Assembly (NCBI GenBank): GCA_910577355.1 | Contig: CAJTMY010000023.1 | Coordinates: 1-44,267 of the forward strand | DNA from: an uncultured Muribaculaceae bacterium | GTDB taxonomy: Bacteria; Bacteroidota; Bacteroidia; Bacteroidales; Muribaculaceae | DNA length: 44,267 bases | Direction: 5' to 3' | In this document: one piece after another, positions 8,082-17,842 of the stretch | How the letters are laid out: every line of letters begins with the position of its first letter | Position numbering within the stretch: position 1 is the first letter of the stretch | Translations under genes and position numbers: made by a program | The notes under the pieces: generated by a model | Told to the model about the DNA's origin: nothing | Databases searched by the model: none | Seen by the model: only the letters and a program-made list of their open reading frames with translations

Positions 8082-11000
8082 AATTCAAGGTCAGTTGTTT
8101 TATCTTGCGGATCTTCGGGCAGGGCCACTATACCCACGCCTCGGCGTCCGTTGATTGCGATTGTGAGTGAATGTTGAAAATGTACTACACGTATACGTCC
8201 GTCGTCGTAGTCGGCTTCCAGGCTGTCGAGCATGTCACTGCGGTAGATGGCATCGATTGATGAAGAGTCAATGGTGAAGTATCCCACGCCGAACGATGTG
8301 AGGTTATGAAAAAAATGTGTGCCCTGGCTTGGCTCTACGTGGTAATTGTCGAGCGAGGCTTCCACAATAAGACGGGTGGCCGATATGTCGGCCCAGCGCA
8401 CGGGTATGCCCAATGCCGGATCGGATGATCCCCATCGGCCGGGACCGATCAGGATATAGTTCTCTCCGCGTTTCAGAAAGTCGCGGTTGATTCTATCCAG
8501 CACCTCCACGAGCGACCTGTTGTGTGTCGAGTCGAATGCGTCGGGGCGCACATACACTATAGCCGATATGCCGTCGATGTTGCCGTTGCCGATGGCGGTA
8601 TTACTGCGCAGTATGATAGTGTGTGCGGGTATGGCGTCGATCATGGCGTCGGTGACGAGTTCCTTGCGGTCGATGATTGGACGTATCTGCAGCCAGTATA
8701 TATGGCCTTTTTCCTGTGAATATGATGCATCCGGCTTTATTGTGCCGGCAAATTCTATCTCGATGGGACGCTGCATTGCGTTTTTCCCCTGCCGCAACAT
8801 GAAATCTATCGCCGAGGCAAGTGGAAAAACATTGTCGCGAAGTACATTGGTGAATGTCACTATACGGCGACCCATGCCGCCGTCATAGTCGTCGAGGCAG
8901 CTGTCGGCGGCGTTGTATGTCGAAACCATGTACCTGAGTGCGCCTGTGCCGGCGAAGTCCTGGACACGCCGTGTCACAATGTTGTATGAATCGTCGGTGC
9001 TAAGAGTTTTTTTTGCGGCTTTGTCGCCTACCGGTAGCGCGCACAGAGCGGACTGTGTCTGTTTCAGTGCCAGATCGAGTGTGGATGTCTGCAACACATG
9101 TTGCGGATGCTTCGGCGAGAAACGTAGTCCTACACCACCGTCCACGATGTATTTGCCAAGTCCGACGGCCACCTCGGCCACGCCGTCCTCGGGTTTCTCG
9201 TCGCCGAGCGGATAGTAGTTGAGCGAGCGTCCCACGCCGGAGAAATTCGGGAAATAATAGCCGTCATAGTCCTCGCCCACCACTTCCTGTATTATCACGG
9301 CCATCTTTTCCTGATCGATGATATTGGAGGTCGCCGTCATGTATGCCTTGCTGGCACGATAGAATACCGATGCATAGACGCCCTTTACGGCGTCGGACAA
9401 CACGCGCAGGCGTTCAGACCGGTCGTCATCGGCCGGCACCATATATGTGGCGTATATGCCGGCGAACGGCTGATAGTGCGAGTCCTCGAGCAGGCTTGAC
9501 GACCGCACGGCCAGCGGCCGGTCTACGACTTCAAACAATGCGTTGAGGTCTCCTCTTATACGGTAGGGAAGACGTGCGGCCAGAAAAGCTTTGAGGATAT
9601 CCTCGTCGGAGGCGTCGCTCAGTGCTATCGGATACAGGTCGTTGTCGGCCATGAATTCGTCGAAAATATCCGTGCACAGCACCACTGTGCGTGGAATCGA
9701 TATGGTGGCTCCGTGGAAATTGTCGCATATCGGGTTGATCTTGATGATCGAGTCGATGAATGCTAGGCCACGCCCTTTTCCGCCCAACGACCCCTGACCT
9801 ATACGGGCAAAATTGGAGTAGCGGTCAAAGCGGTCGCGCAGGAAGACTGCCACCACCCCCCGGTTTTTCATCTTGCGGTATTTGACAATCAGGTCGAAGA
9901 ACAGCTTGCGGGCTACAAGAGTTTCGGAAGGACTGCGGAAGCGGTGCCGTTTTATAACCTCGGCTATGGGAAATATGGCTCGCGAATACAGCCAACGCGA
10001 TATGTCGTTGTGCGATGCGTGGAAATAAAGCGCGTCGTCGGGAATATCATATATGCGTTTCTGTAGATCTTTCAGATCTTTGAGGCGCATTATCTCTTTT
10101 CCTGTAGCCGGGTCGCGGATTATGAAATCACCGAAGCCGAAGTTGGTCATTATAGCCTCGCCGAGATCCACAGGCAGCTTCTTGGAATTCTTGTCAAGAA
10201 AGACTCCCCCGATTTTCCGCACGTCGGCCTCGTTGTCCACCTCGCTCGATTCGATTATAAGGGGCAGGTATGGATCATGGCTGCGCAGATATTCGGCCAA
10301 CCTGATGCCGGCTTTGGAATCTTTGACGCCTTGGCGTGCGAAGGATACGTCGGATATAACGCCGAGCATGTTGTCGCCGTATTTCTCGTACAGTGCCACC
10401 GCCTCCTCGTAGTCGCGGGCAAGCATCACCTTGGGGCGCCCACGCATGCGCAGCATTCGCTCGTGGTCGTTGAGCGCCTCGGTCGAGAATTCGCGGCTTT
10501 GTGTAAGCAGAAACCGGTATATATGCGGCAATACCGACGAGTAGAACCGCACCGAATCCTCAACCACCATTATCATCTGCACGCCCACATCTATTATGTC
10601 GTCGGCGTTCATCTTGTCCTCGAGCAACTTTATTATGGCAAGAAGCAGATCGACATTTCCGAGCCACGAGAACACATAGTCGATCTGGGACAGATCCTCG
10701 TTTGCCAGCCGGCGCGACACTTCTTTTGAGAACGGTGTGAGCAGCACAAGCGGGGTGGTCGGTGACAGAGTCTTGATATTGCGGCATCCGTCTATGCATC
10801 CGGTAAGTTCCACTCCGGGCATCACGATCACAAGATCGTAGTGGTTGGACCGCATTGCCTCGATGGCAGCCACAGTGTTGGATACACGACGCACACGGGG
10901 CGGAGAACTGAGGTTGAGCGACACATACTCCATATAGAGTTGTTCGTCGACCCGTCCGTCCTCCTCCATCATGAAGGCATCGTAGCGCGAGGCCACAAGC

Positions 11001-11083
11001 AGTACGTTGAAGATGCGCCGTTGCATCAGCTTGTCGAATGCCGTATCTTTGAGATACACCCGGCTCAAGGCTTGTTCGTCCAT
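8078..11083 (-). CDS. PEP/pyruvate-binding domain protein with two receiver-like domains
   Basis: About 1001 residues. After a short leader, residues ~20-140 look like a degenerate response-regulator receiver: the phospho-acceptor stretch reads DLVIVMPG, without the expected Asp. Residues ~160-320 look like a more canonical receiver (MVVEDS, then VISDVSF, then FLDKNSKK). The C-terminal half has the ATP-grasp nucleotide-binding domain of PEP synthase/PPDK (GSLGGKGRGLAF, VRSSSLLEDS, VGLGKYIVDGG, IYWLQIRPI). The phosphohistidine and PEP/pyruvate-barrel domains of true PPDK are absent. An ATG at 11110 would overlap the promoter -7 box, so I chose 11083. Probably a regulatory or signalling kinase relative. 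Confidence 0.8.
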   Translation of the reverse strand: MDEQALSRVYLKDTAFDKLMQRRIFNVLLVASRYDAFMMEEDGRVDEQLYMEYVSLNLSSPPRVRRVSNTVAAIEAMRSNHYDLVIVMPGVELTGCIDGCRNIKTLSPTTPLVLLTPFSKEVSRRLANEDLSQIDYVFSWLGNVDLLLAIIKLLEDKMNADDIIDVGVQMIMVVEDSVRFYSSVLPHIYRFLLTQSREFSTEALNDHERMLRMRGRPKVMLARDYEEAVALYEKYGDNMLGVISDVSFARQGVKDSKAGIRLAEYLRSHDPYLPLIIESSEVDNEADVRKIGGVFLDKNSKKLPVDLGEAIMTNFGFGDFIIRDPATGKEIMRLKDLKDLQKRIYDIPDDALYFHASHNDISRWLYSRAIFPIAEVIKRHRFRSPSETLVARKLFFDLIVKYRKMKNRGVVAVFLRDRFDRYSNFARIGQGSLGGKGRGLAFIDSIIKINPICDNFHGATISIPRTVVLCTDIFDEFMADNDLYPIALSDASDEDILKAFLAARLPYRIRGDLNALFEVVDRPLAVRSSSLLEDSHYQPFAGIYATYMVPADDDRSERLRVLSDAVKGVYASVFYRASKAYMTATSNIIDQEKMAVIIQEVVGEDYDGYYFPNFSGVGRSLNYYPLGDEKPEDGVAEVAVGLGKYIVDGGVGLRFSPKHPQHVLQTSTLDLALKQTQSALCALPVGDKAAKKTLSTDDSYNIVTRRVQDFAGTGALRYMVSTYNAADSCLDDYDGGMGRRIVTFTNVLRDNVFPLASAIDFMLRQGKNAMQRPIEIEFAGTIKPDASYSQEKGHIYWLQIRPIIDRKELVTDAMIDAIPAHTIILRSNTAIGNGNIDGISAIVYVRPDAFDSTHNRSLVEVLDRINRDFLKRGENYILIGPGRWGSSDPALGIPVRWADISATRLIVEASLDNYHVEPSQGTHFFHNLTSFGVGYFTIDSSSIDAIYRSDMLDSLEADYDDGRIRVVHFQHSLTIAINGRRGVGIVALPEDPQDKTTDLEL

Positions 11084-11107
11084 GCTTACAGTGCGTTGTT
11101 TAATGTG

Positions 11108-11115
11108 CAAAGATA
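11108..11115 (-). promoter_or_regulatory. -7 box for the 9-gene minus operon
   Basis: TATCTTTG on the minus strand fits TAnnTTTG and lies 25 nt before the chosen ATG at 11083. The -33 position holds only a weak match (TTAA). The operon runs without a convincing internal terminator to 295. Confidence 0.5.
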
Positions 11116-11160
11116 CGAAATAATTCCTTAGCTTTTAACAGCTATGTCGCGGATTTTTTG

Positions 11161-11168
11161 TAAATTTG
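11161..11168 (+). promoter_or_regulatory. -7 box for efp
   Basis: TAAATTTG fits the Bacteroidetes -7 consensus and is followed by GCAC, giving a leader of about 80 nt before efp. The -33 region is T-rich but lacks a clean TTTG. It is divergent from the minus-strand promoter 45 nt away. Confidence 0.5.
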
Positions 11169-11250
11169 CACATCAATTACAGCCAATCATTGTAATCTGG
11201 AATATAAAGCGCTATAAATAAACCTATTAAAAAGGACTCAAATAACTTAT

Positions 11251-11817
11251 ATGGCAACTACAGCTGATTTCAAGAACGGTATGTGCCTCGATATTGACGG
11301 CCAATACTTCTTCATTAAAGAATTTCTCCACGTGAAGCCCGGCAAGGGGCCGGCCTTTGTCCGCACCAAGCTCCGCAACGTAAAGACCGGACGCATAATC
11401 GACAAGACATGGAACTCCGGTGTCAAGGTCGACGAAGTGCGCATCGAGCGTCGTCCTTACCAGTATCTCTATAAAGATGATATGGGCTATAATTTCATGC
11501 ATACCGAGACATTCGAGCAGGTTGCCATTCCCGGCGACAGCATCGAGGGCGTCGAGTTCCTTAAGGAAGGCGACATCTGCGAAGCCATGGTTCATGCCGC
11601 TTCCGATACCATCCTCACCTGCGAGATGCCTACTTCGGTGGTGCTCGAGATCACATATACCGAGCCTGGCATAAAGGGTGATACCGCTACAAACACACTC
11701 AAACCGGCTACCGTTGAGACCGGTGCCGAGGTACGAGTCCCCTTGTTCTGCAACATAGGTGACAAGGTGCGCATAGATACCCGCGACGGCTCCTACGTGG
11801 AGCGTATCAAGGCATAA
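11251..11817 (+). CDS. efp: elongation factor P
   Basis: EF-P relieves ribosome stalling at polyproline. This is a full-length 188-residue protein with a KOW-like N-terminal domain (ATTADFKNGMCLDIDGQYF), the acceptor loop HVKPGKGPAF with the modifiable Lys at residue 32, and two OB domains. It ends with the family signature GDKVRIDTRDGSYVERIKA. It is followed by a strong terminator hairpin. Confidence 0.98.
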   Translation: MATTADFKNGMCLDIDGQYFFIKEFLHVKPGKGPAFVRTKLRNVKTGRIIDKTWNSGVKVDEVRIERRPYQYLYKDDMGYNFMHTETFEQVAIPGDSIEGVEFLKEGDICEAMVHAASDTILTCEMPTSVVLEITYTEPGIKGDTATNTLKPATVETGAEVRVPLFCNIGDKVRIDTRDGSYVERIKA

Positions 11818-11842
11818 CCGGCTTCTCCGCCATACACGATAA

Positions 11843-11875
11843 ATTACGGCCGCCGGAATTTCCGGCGGCCGTAAT
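11843..11875. terminator. terminator hairpin after efp
   Basis: A perfect 15-bp stem (11843-11857 with 11861-11875) with an ATT loop, rich in G and C. It lies 25 nt past the efp stop and before the DUF4836 gene. A weak T-tract (CGTCTTTG) follows. Confidence 0.75.
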
Positions 11876-11906
11876 CGTCTTTGAAACCAACATAAATAAA
11901 ATATCT

Positions 11907-13583
11907 ATGAAAAAGCATTTCACCCGCACACTTTGGCTTGTCTGCATGCTTCTGGCATTTGCGTCGTGCTCCAAGTCATCGAAGTCGCATCTTCTCCTCG
12001 AGCAGGTGCCTGAACAGACAGATGTTGTAGTGCTCGCCGATGTGAAGAAGATATTCTCTTCGGCAGGCGGAACTATCGAAAACGGTAAAATCACACTTCC
12101 CCACTTTATCACCGACCGCCTCAGCGGCAAGGATTCGCGCGAGATCGACGAAGTCCTCGACATGCTGCGCGACAGTGGTATTGACCTCGATCTTTGTGCC
12201 GTCATAGTTCCGAGTTATGAGAAGGCCACACCCATATTCATCGTGGCTCTCGACGACAAGGACAAATTTGTAAAAGCCATCGAGGAGGAGGATTTTGATG
12301 AGACAGATGATGAGGACAATCTCAAGTTCTACTCGAAGCGGACATACGAATCGACGTACAACTCCGATTATGACGATTACTGCTATATAGCTGTCGGCGA
12401 CAAGTATGCCTATATAATGCCCGACGTGAGCGGCAGCAGCGATTCCAAGCCGGTGAAACAGCTCACACGCCTTGTGCGTGATGCCGCACAGGCTCCTTTC
12501 GCAGCTACAGCATTTGCCGACTATATCATTGATGATGACAGTGCTTTCGGAATGGCCATCCGCATGCCTCGAGAGATACGTCGTGAGCTGCGTCAGGCCG
12601 GTGTGCCTGAAGCTGTGGCTGAGATGTACAAAGGCAGTATGTGTGCACGCACTGTACTTGGCGATGATGCCGCCACCATGCGCTTCCGATTTATCGGCGA
12701 GGACGGCAAACCTATGGATCTGTCACATTTCAAAGGCTCGATTGATTTCGATGCCCGGGTAAGCAACAAGGCTCTGTCTTATCTCAATGCCGACGAATTC
12801 CTTGTGGCGGCCATGGCTATAAAAGGTTTCGACTGGGGCGTGATGACCGACGCTCTCGGTTCGCAGCCCGGTGTTCCCGCATCATACCGTATGATTATGG
12901 GCATGGCGCGTACGTACCTTGAGAATATCGATGGCACTGTAGCGATAGGCTTTGGCCTCACCGACGGTCTGCGTTCGATTGCCAATATCGATTACGGTGT
13001 GGATGTGATGAAGCAGATGGCTTTTACGCTGATAGTGGAGACCAAGCCGGGTGGAGCTACTACGATGGTTTCTGATATCGCTTCGTTCATCGAGCAGACA
13101 GGCATGCCGATGCAGCGCGACGAGAACGGCTTCTCGGTGAGCATTCCGCAGGCCGGAGGCAGCATGTATGTAGGCGGTGACGAAGATATACTTGTCATAT
13201 CCAATCGTCCTGTGAGCAGTGTCAACACCAATGCGGCTGTCAAGTCTTTCCCGTTCAACGATTATATAAGCGCCGGTGTCCTCGATCTTCCTTCAGACAA
13301 TCCTCTTATGAAGCAGCTCGGTATTGATGCCGACGTGCAGATCAGCGGAGTAAGCCTGATGCCCGATTTTGAGTCGGAAATGTGTCTTAAGATAACAGGC
13401 AGCGGTGTAAAAGGCGGTATTCTCGCCCGTCTGGCCGACATTATCGTCACGATTTCCGAGTCGGAAGATGCATACAACCGTCTCCGCAGTGAGGTACGCG
13501 AAGCAAAATACGGAGCGGAGCCCGATTATGACATCGTTGTAGATACGGTAGTTGTTGATTCTGTTGAAGCAATCGCAGATTGA
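11907..13583 (+). CDS. DUF4836 family lipoprotein
   Basis: A 558-residue protein with a lipoprotein signal (positively charged start, hydrophobic core, LLAFASC lipobox at residues ~15-21), followed by SKSSKSH. Its mature part begins LLEQVPEQTDVVVLADVKKI, the typical opening of DUF4836 proteins, a Bacteroidetes lipoprotein family of unknown function. A D/E-rich loop is at residues ~125-150. It is anchored to the inner or outer membrane, facing the periplasm or the outside. It is monocistronic between two hairpin terminators. Confidence 0.8.
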   Translation: MKKHFTRTLWLVCMLLAFASCSKSSKSHLLLEQVPEQTDVVVLADVKKIFSSAGGTIENGKITLPHFITDRLSGKDSREIDEVLDMLRDSGIDLDLCAVIVPSYEKATPIFIVALDDKDKFVKAIEEEDFDETDDEDNLKFYSKRTYESTYNSDYDDYCYIAVGDKYAYIMPDVSGSSDSKPVKQLTRLVRDAAQAPFAATAFADYIIDDDSAFGMAIRMPREIRRELRQAGVPEAVAEMYKGSMCARTVLGDDAATMRFRFIGEDGKPMDLSHFKGSIDFDARVSNKALSYLNADEFLVAAMAIKGFDWGVMTDALGSQPGVPASYRMIMGMARTYLENIDGTVAIGFGLTDGLRSIANIDYGVDVMKQMAFTLIVETKPGGATTMVSDIASFIEQTGMPMQRDENGFSVSIPQAGGSMYVGGDEDILVISNRPVSSVNTNAAVKSFPFNDYISAGVLDLPSDNPLMKQLGIDADVQISGVSLMPDFESEMCLKITGSGVKGGILARLADIIVTISESEDAYNRLRSEVREAKYGAEPDYDIVVDTVVVDSVEAIAD

Positions 13584-13597
13584 AATTGCCGATCAGA

Positions 13598-13648
13598 AAT
13601 AATGAATGAAGCCCGCGTCAGATTTTGTCGCGGGCTTCATTCATTATT
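13598..13648. terminator. bidirectional terminator between convergent genes
   Basis: A perfect 20-bp stem, 13598-13617 with 13629-13648, with an 11-nt loop. The stem is A/T-rich outside and GC-rich inside (GCCCGCG). It sits between the DUF4836 gene (+) and the phosphatase gene (-), so it can serve both. Confidence 0.85.
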
Positions 13649-13655
13649 GAAATCT

Positions 13656-14918
13656 TTAGTTTGATATATTCAGTAGATATTGGCGTAGATCGCTCCACCG
13701 ATAGAATGGGAATATATCCGTCTCGACCGGTATTGATGTCTCGTGCTCGTTGAGCATCAGCTTGGCGATTATATCTCCTTTCTTGTTGCGGAAGAATACA
13801 ATCTGAATATTGGCCGCCATGGGCGATACTTCAAAGTCGGCCCACCCTTCAGGCAGTTTGGCGGGATCGGTTATGTCGGTACTGCAACCTTTGAGACCGA
13901 GCAACGCTGCGAGCGGCACTATGTTACCGTCGTGGCCGAAACGAAGTGTGGCGCCGTGGCTGCCGCGCGCGATGCAGCTGTCGGCCTGCTCCACAATATG
14001 ACGCACCAGATTGGATGCGTTCTTGACAAAAGCCCCGCCTGCAGGAGCATATGACGAGTTGCGGCCGAAGAATTCAAAATTGAATACTGTCCATAGATCG
14101 TATAGTTCGCGGGGAGTGAACAGGTCGGTGAAATCGAGGGTGGATTCGATGTTCTGCTGTCCCACCGTCACCCAATACAGCTGCCACATCAGTTGCTCAG
14201 GATCGATCCATTCGGTTACATATGTCGGGTCGGAGAACAGCGATGCCATAAGGCGGTCGGCATTTGTTCGTTCGGCCTTGTATTTGCGCCATGTCTGGTA
14301 ATAAGGGCCGTCGTGGCTTGTGAGCGGACCCGACTCGGGGCTGTGATAGTTAAGATAGTACATATTTCGCTCCGATGACTCGCGAGGAATTTCAAGCCAC
14401 GGCGCTTTCTCCTTAAGACCTTCGGTAAATGCCCACATTGAGTGCGCGCAGCGCATCACTGTGGTGGATGCGGCATCAACCTTTGCACCTTTGGCGAATA
14501 CCTGCGGAAAAGCATCATGCATACGGCGAGCTATGGCACGGTGCTGCCGGTAGCCCAACGGCGACAATTCTCCTCCGCGACCGCGTGCCTCGGTGTAGAC
14601 GCTGTCGAGCCGGTTGAGCACATCAAGGCCGAGCGGTGTAAGCGCGCCATGTTCCTTGGCGCGGCGGAGTACTTTGGCCGGAGCAGTATAGTCGTTGTCG
14701 CTGATGAGGTATCGCGAGCCGTGACGACCGTAGTGGCTGATGTAGAAAGGCTCGTATCCTGCGGGCGCAGGTGTGTTGTGCGATTCGATGACTGGATAGG
14801 CGTAGTATACGCCGCCTGCCTTTCCGGGCGTGGCCGTTATCTCATCAAGTCGCCCCTGCGCTGCGGCCGGTATTATCAATGCCGCCGCGAGCAGTATGGA
14901 GATAAGTCGCTGTCTCAT
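13656..14918 (-). CDS. histidine-acid phosphatase (MINPP-like)
   Basis: The 420-residue protein has a signal peptide (ISILLAAALIIPAAAQG). The catalytic motif is in HYGRHGSRY (Arg65-His66-Gly67), with the second motif HDGNIVP downstream, as in the histidine phosphatase clan branch that includes bacterial multiple inositol polyphosphate phosphatases. A likely role is periplasmic release of phosphate from phytate-like substrates. The open frame extends to 15038 inside galE; I chose the ATG at 14918, which overlaps the galE stop (TGATG) and begins the signal peptide. Confidence 0.88.
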   Translation of the reverse strand: MRQRLISILLAAALIIPAAAQGRLDEITATPGKAGGVYYAYPVIESHNTPAPAGYEPFYISHYGRHGSRYLISDNDYTAPAKVLRRAKEHGALTPLGLDVLNRLDSVYTEARGRGGELSPLGYRQHRAIARRMHDAFPQVFAKGAKVDAASTTVMRCAHSMWAFTEGLKEKAPWLEIPRESSERNMYYLNYHSPESGPLTSHDGPYYQTWRKYKAERTNADRLMASLFSDPTYVTEWIDPEQLMWQLYWVTVGQQNIESTLDFTDLFTPRELYDLWTVFNFEFFGRNSSYAPAGGAFVKNASNLVRHIVEQADSCIARGSHGATLRFGHDGNIVPLAALLGLKGCSTDITDPAKLPEGWADFEVSPMAANIQIVFFRNKKGDIIAKLMLNEHETSIPVETDIFPFYRWSDLRQYLLNISN

Positions 14919-15955
14919 CACATTATGCCTTTTTCGCGCAGGTGCTGCTGCCATTTCCAGGCTGATCGCATTGTGTCGGTCAACGGAGTGTCCGCTTTCC
15001 AGCCAAGCACGGTGTTGGCACGTGTCGGATCGGCCCATACCTGTATGATGTCGCCTTCTCGGCGGCCTGTGATACGGTAGGGTACTTTCACTCCGGTAGC
15101 TTCCTCAAATGTGTTTATAAGTTCGAGTACTGATACACCGTCGCCTGTGCCGAGGTTGAAAATCTCTACCGGCTCGGCAGTCTTGCCCTCCACAAGGCGT
15201 TGTACGGCTATCACGTGTGCCTTGGCGAGATCCACCACGTTGATGAAGTCGCGTATGCACGAGCCGTCGCGGGTAGGGTAGTCGTTGCCGAATACACTGA
15301 GTTCCTTGCGGATACCGATGGCTGTCTGTGTGAGGTAGGGGATGAGGTTCTGCGGCACGCCGTTGGGCAGTTCGCCGATGAGTGCGCTGGGATGTGCGCC
15401 TACCGGGTTGAAGTAGCGTAATATTATCGCTCCGATGGGAGCGCCGGAGTGCACTGTGTCGCGTATTATGTCTTCTGATATACGCTTGGTGTTGCCGTAT
15501 GGCGATGTCGCTTCCTTGCGCTGGCTGCGCTCTGTCACCGGATTTTCGTCGGGTTCACCGTATACGGTGCACGAGGATGAGAATACAAATCCTTTTACGC
15601 CGAATTCGGGCATCAGCTCAAGCAGATTCATCAGTGTGACAAGGTTGTTGCGATAGTAGAGCAATGGCTTGTGTATCGATTCACCAACGGCTTTGGATGC
15701 CGCAAAGTTGATGATGCCTTTGATATTGTGCTCGGAGAACAGACGTCGCAGAGTGTCCATGTCGGTGCAGTCGCCTTCGACAAATGTCGGACGCACGCCG
15801 GTGATGGCCTCTATACCGTCGAGAACCTCGCGGTTGGAGTTGGACAGGTTATCGATTATCACAACGTCGTACCCGGCGTTTATAAGTTCCACGGCTGTAT
15901 GCGAGCCGATGTAGCCGGTGCCTCCGGTGACAAGAATCTTTGTTTTTTCTTTCAT
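14918..15955 (-). CDS. galE: UDP-glucose 4-epimerase
   Basis: GalE interconverts UDP-glucose and UDP-galactose using bound NAD+. This 345-residue protein has the Rossmann motif GGTGYIGSHT at the N-terminus, the SSSCTVYG active-site Ser segment and the catalytic YGNTK (YxxxK). It ends with the usual PLTDTMRSAWKWQQHLREKG tail. It overlaps the next gene by 1 nt and follows the U32 gene by 18 nt. Confidence 0.96.
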   Translation of the reverse strand: MKEKTKILVTGGTGYIGSHTAVELINAGYDVVIIDNLSNSNREVLDGIEAITGVRPTFVEGDCTDMDTLRRLFSEHNIKGIINFAASKAVGESIHKPLLYYRNNLVTLMNLLELMPEFGVKGFVFSSSCTVYGEPDENPVTERSQRKEATSPYGNTKRISEDIIRDTVHSGAPIGAIILRYFNPVGAHPSALIGELPNGVPQNLIPYLTQTAIGIRKELSVFGNDYPTRDGSCIRDFINVVDLAKAHVIAVQRLVEGKTAEPVEIFNLGTGDGVSVLELINTFEEATGVKVPYRITGRREGDIIQVWADPTRANTVLGWKADTPLTDTMRSAWKWQQHLREKGIM

Positions 15956-15973
15956 TTCTCTTGAATATGATAG

Positions 15974-17842
15974 TTATGGATTTTCTGTATATATCTGCAT
16001 GCGGCAGTTGTCGCAGTCAAATTCCAGCCTGAGTGTGCCTATGGGAGCCTTAAGCATCAGTTTGTCGGGTAGTTTGTCCGCGTATGAGCCGCGCAGGCAG
16101 GCGCCTAAAGAGCGCCGCAGGCAGTAACGGGTGGTCATTACCCGTACTTCTCCGTGTGGTGTGTCAATTTCTACTGCGTGTTCTTTTATGCCGGCACCAT
16201 GAGATGTATAGAATCTCTCGGCCTCACTGTTAGCGATATTGTCGTGATAGGTGGCAGTAAAGCCTTTCAGTATATCTGCCGGTATATCGGTCGGTTTGCG
16301 GCATCGGGGTGAGTATCGTATCCTCCACGAGCGGTCGAGTTCGTCGAGCACCTGTCTGCGGAGAGCGGCGAGAGCTTTTGAAGGGATAAATGTCTTGCCG
16401 AGACGGTCATCAAGTTTTTCGAGACGGTAGATGGTGTTGCCGAGGCGTTCCATGATGCCGAGCCGTTGTTGGGCCTGCTCGCTACGGGCCGTGTCTGTAT
16501 ATGGTTCGGCAGAGCATACCGCTGCCTCGCATCCACGCTCGTCGCTTGCTTCGAGTATAATCCTGCCGCAACGGTCGCTACGCAATACGAATGCCACACC
16601 AATACTGCGGCTGGCCGTATCTTGCCCGGCCATCATGGTTTCGTAGGCGGTGTCATTATTGCGGTAGAGAGTCACGCCGGGAGCTGCCGGAGTCTTAGCT
16701 CCGGGCGCCAGGTAAATCATATCGCCATCCACACGGTTTACCCGGAATCCTGTGAATCGACCGTTTTCGTCAAAATATCCGAGTCCATCGCCATTGTGCA
16801 GGTCGCAAGAGGCTTTTATACGCAATCCGCCGCCTTTGCGGCCGAGTGTATATCCTACCGGGATACCTGTCCACTTGGGGCTCTGCCACGAAGATATGTC
16901 GCGGGTATGTGCCGGAGTAAGGAAATATGGTGTGAAGCCACGGTTGAAACTCTTTGCCGGATCGGGTTCAAAACGCACATCCACTTTGCCGTATGAGGCT
17001 CGTGCATATCTGCCGCAGGAATGCGCTACGAGCCTGTCGAGCGCCATTGAATAAGCCGCAGTCACATTTTTTACGTATGCCGCAGGCTTGAGCCGTCCTT
17101 CGATCTTGAATGATGTGGCGCCAGCATCGGCAAGGTCTCCGAGATAGTCTATGCGGTTCATATCGGCTGTCGACAGCCAATGCCTTTCGGCCGGCATACC
17201 ATCGGGCAGACGCACGTCGCGACCGTTGCCGTCGGTAAGCCTGAACGGGAGCCGGCATATCTGTGGACATTCGCCACGGTTGGCGCTGCGGCCGGCAAGT
17301 ATAGCGCCGGCATGGCAGTCGCCGCTGTAACATACGCATAGCGCACCGTGCACGAACACTTCTGTCGCCGCAGGTGCGGCAGCGACAGAAGCCGCACGTA
17401 TCTCTTCAAGTGAGAATTCGCGTGGCAGTACGATCTGTGAAAAGCCGATCCGGGCGAGAAACTTTATCTTGTCGGGTGTGCGGGCGTCGGTCTGTGTGCT
17501 TGCATGGAGGTCTATCGGCGGCAGATCAAGGCCGAGCAGCCCCATATCCTGCACGATAAGGGCGTCCACGCCTATGTCGTAAAGACTTCGTACAAGCGAG
17601 GTCGCTTCGGCAAGCTCGCTGTCGTACAATATGGTATTGAGCGTGACATATACTTTGACTCCGAATGGATGGGCATACTCCACCACCCGCGCTATGTCGT
17701 CGACGGAGTTGCAGGCCGAAGCGCGTGCGCCGAATGCATCGGCACCTATATATACGGCGTCGGCGCCATGATCGATGGCGGCTATCGCGGTGTCGGCATC
17801 GCGGGCCGGTGAGAGCAGTTCAAGCAGTCGTGTGGGGCTCAT
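15974..17842 (-). CDS. peptidase U32 family protein (RlhA-type)
   Basis: The 622-residue protein begins ELLSPARDADTAIAAIDHGA and contains GADAVYIGADAFGARA, the TIM-barrel start of U32 proteins. The signature VHGALCVCYSGDC, then NRGECPQICR supplies the conserved cysteines. The length and the C-terminal half resemble RlhA/YdcP, the enzyme needed for 5-hydroxycytidine in 23S rRNA, not a true collagenase. The subfamily is inference. Its start overlaps the stop of the PHP gene (ATGA). Confidence 0.85.
   Translation of the reverse strand: MSPTRLLELLSPARDADTAIAAIDHGADAVYIGADAFGARASACNSVDDIARVVEYAHPFGVKVYVTLNTILYDSELAEATSLVRSLYDIGVDALIVQDMGLLGLDLPPIDLHASTQTDARTPDKIKFLARIGFSQIVLPREFSLEEIRAASVAAAPAATEVFVHGALCVCYSGDCHAGAILAGRSANRGECPQICRLPFRLTDGNGRDVRLPDGMPAERHWLSTADMNRIDYLGDLADAGATSFKIEGRLKPAAYVKNVTAAYSMALDRLVAHSCGRYARASYGKVDVRFEPDPAKSFNRGFTPYFLTPAHTRDISSWQSPKWTGIPVGYTLGRKGGGLRIKASCDLHNGDGLGYFDENGRFTGFRVNRVDGDMIYLAPGAKTPAAPGVTLYRNNDTAYETMMAGQDTASRSIGVAFVLRSDRCGRIILEASDERGCEAAVCSAEPYTDTARSEQAQQRLGIMERLGNTIYRLEKLDDRLGKTFIPSKALAALRRQVLDELDRSWRIRYSPRCRKPTDIPADILKGFTATYHDNIANSEAERFYTSHGAGIKEHAVEIDTPHGEVRVMTTRYCLRRSLGACLRGSYADKLPDKLMLKAPIGTLRLEFDCDNCRMQIYTENP

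Noticed and set aside
14919..15038. N-terminal extension of the histidine-acid phosphatase
   Set aside because: Lies inside galE and would bury the signal peptide.
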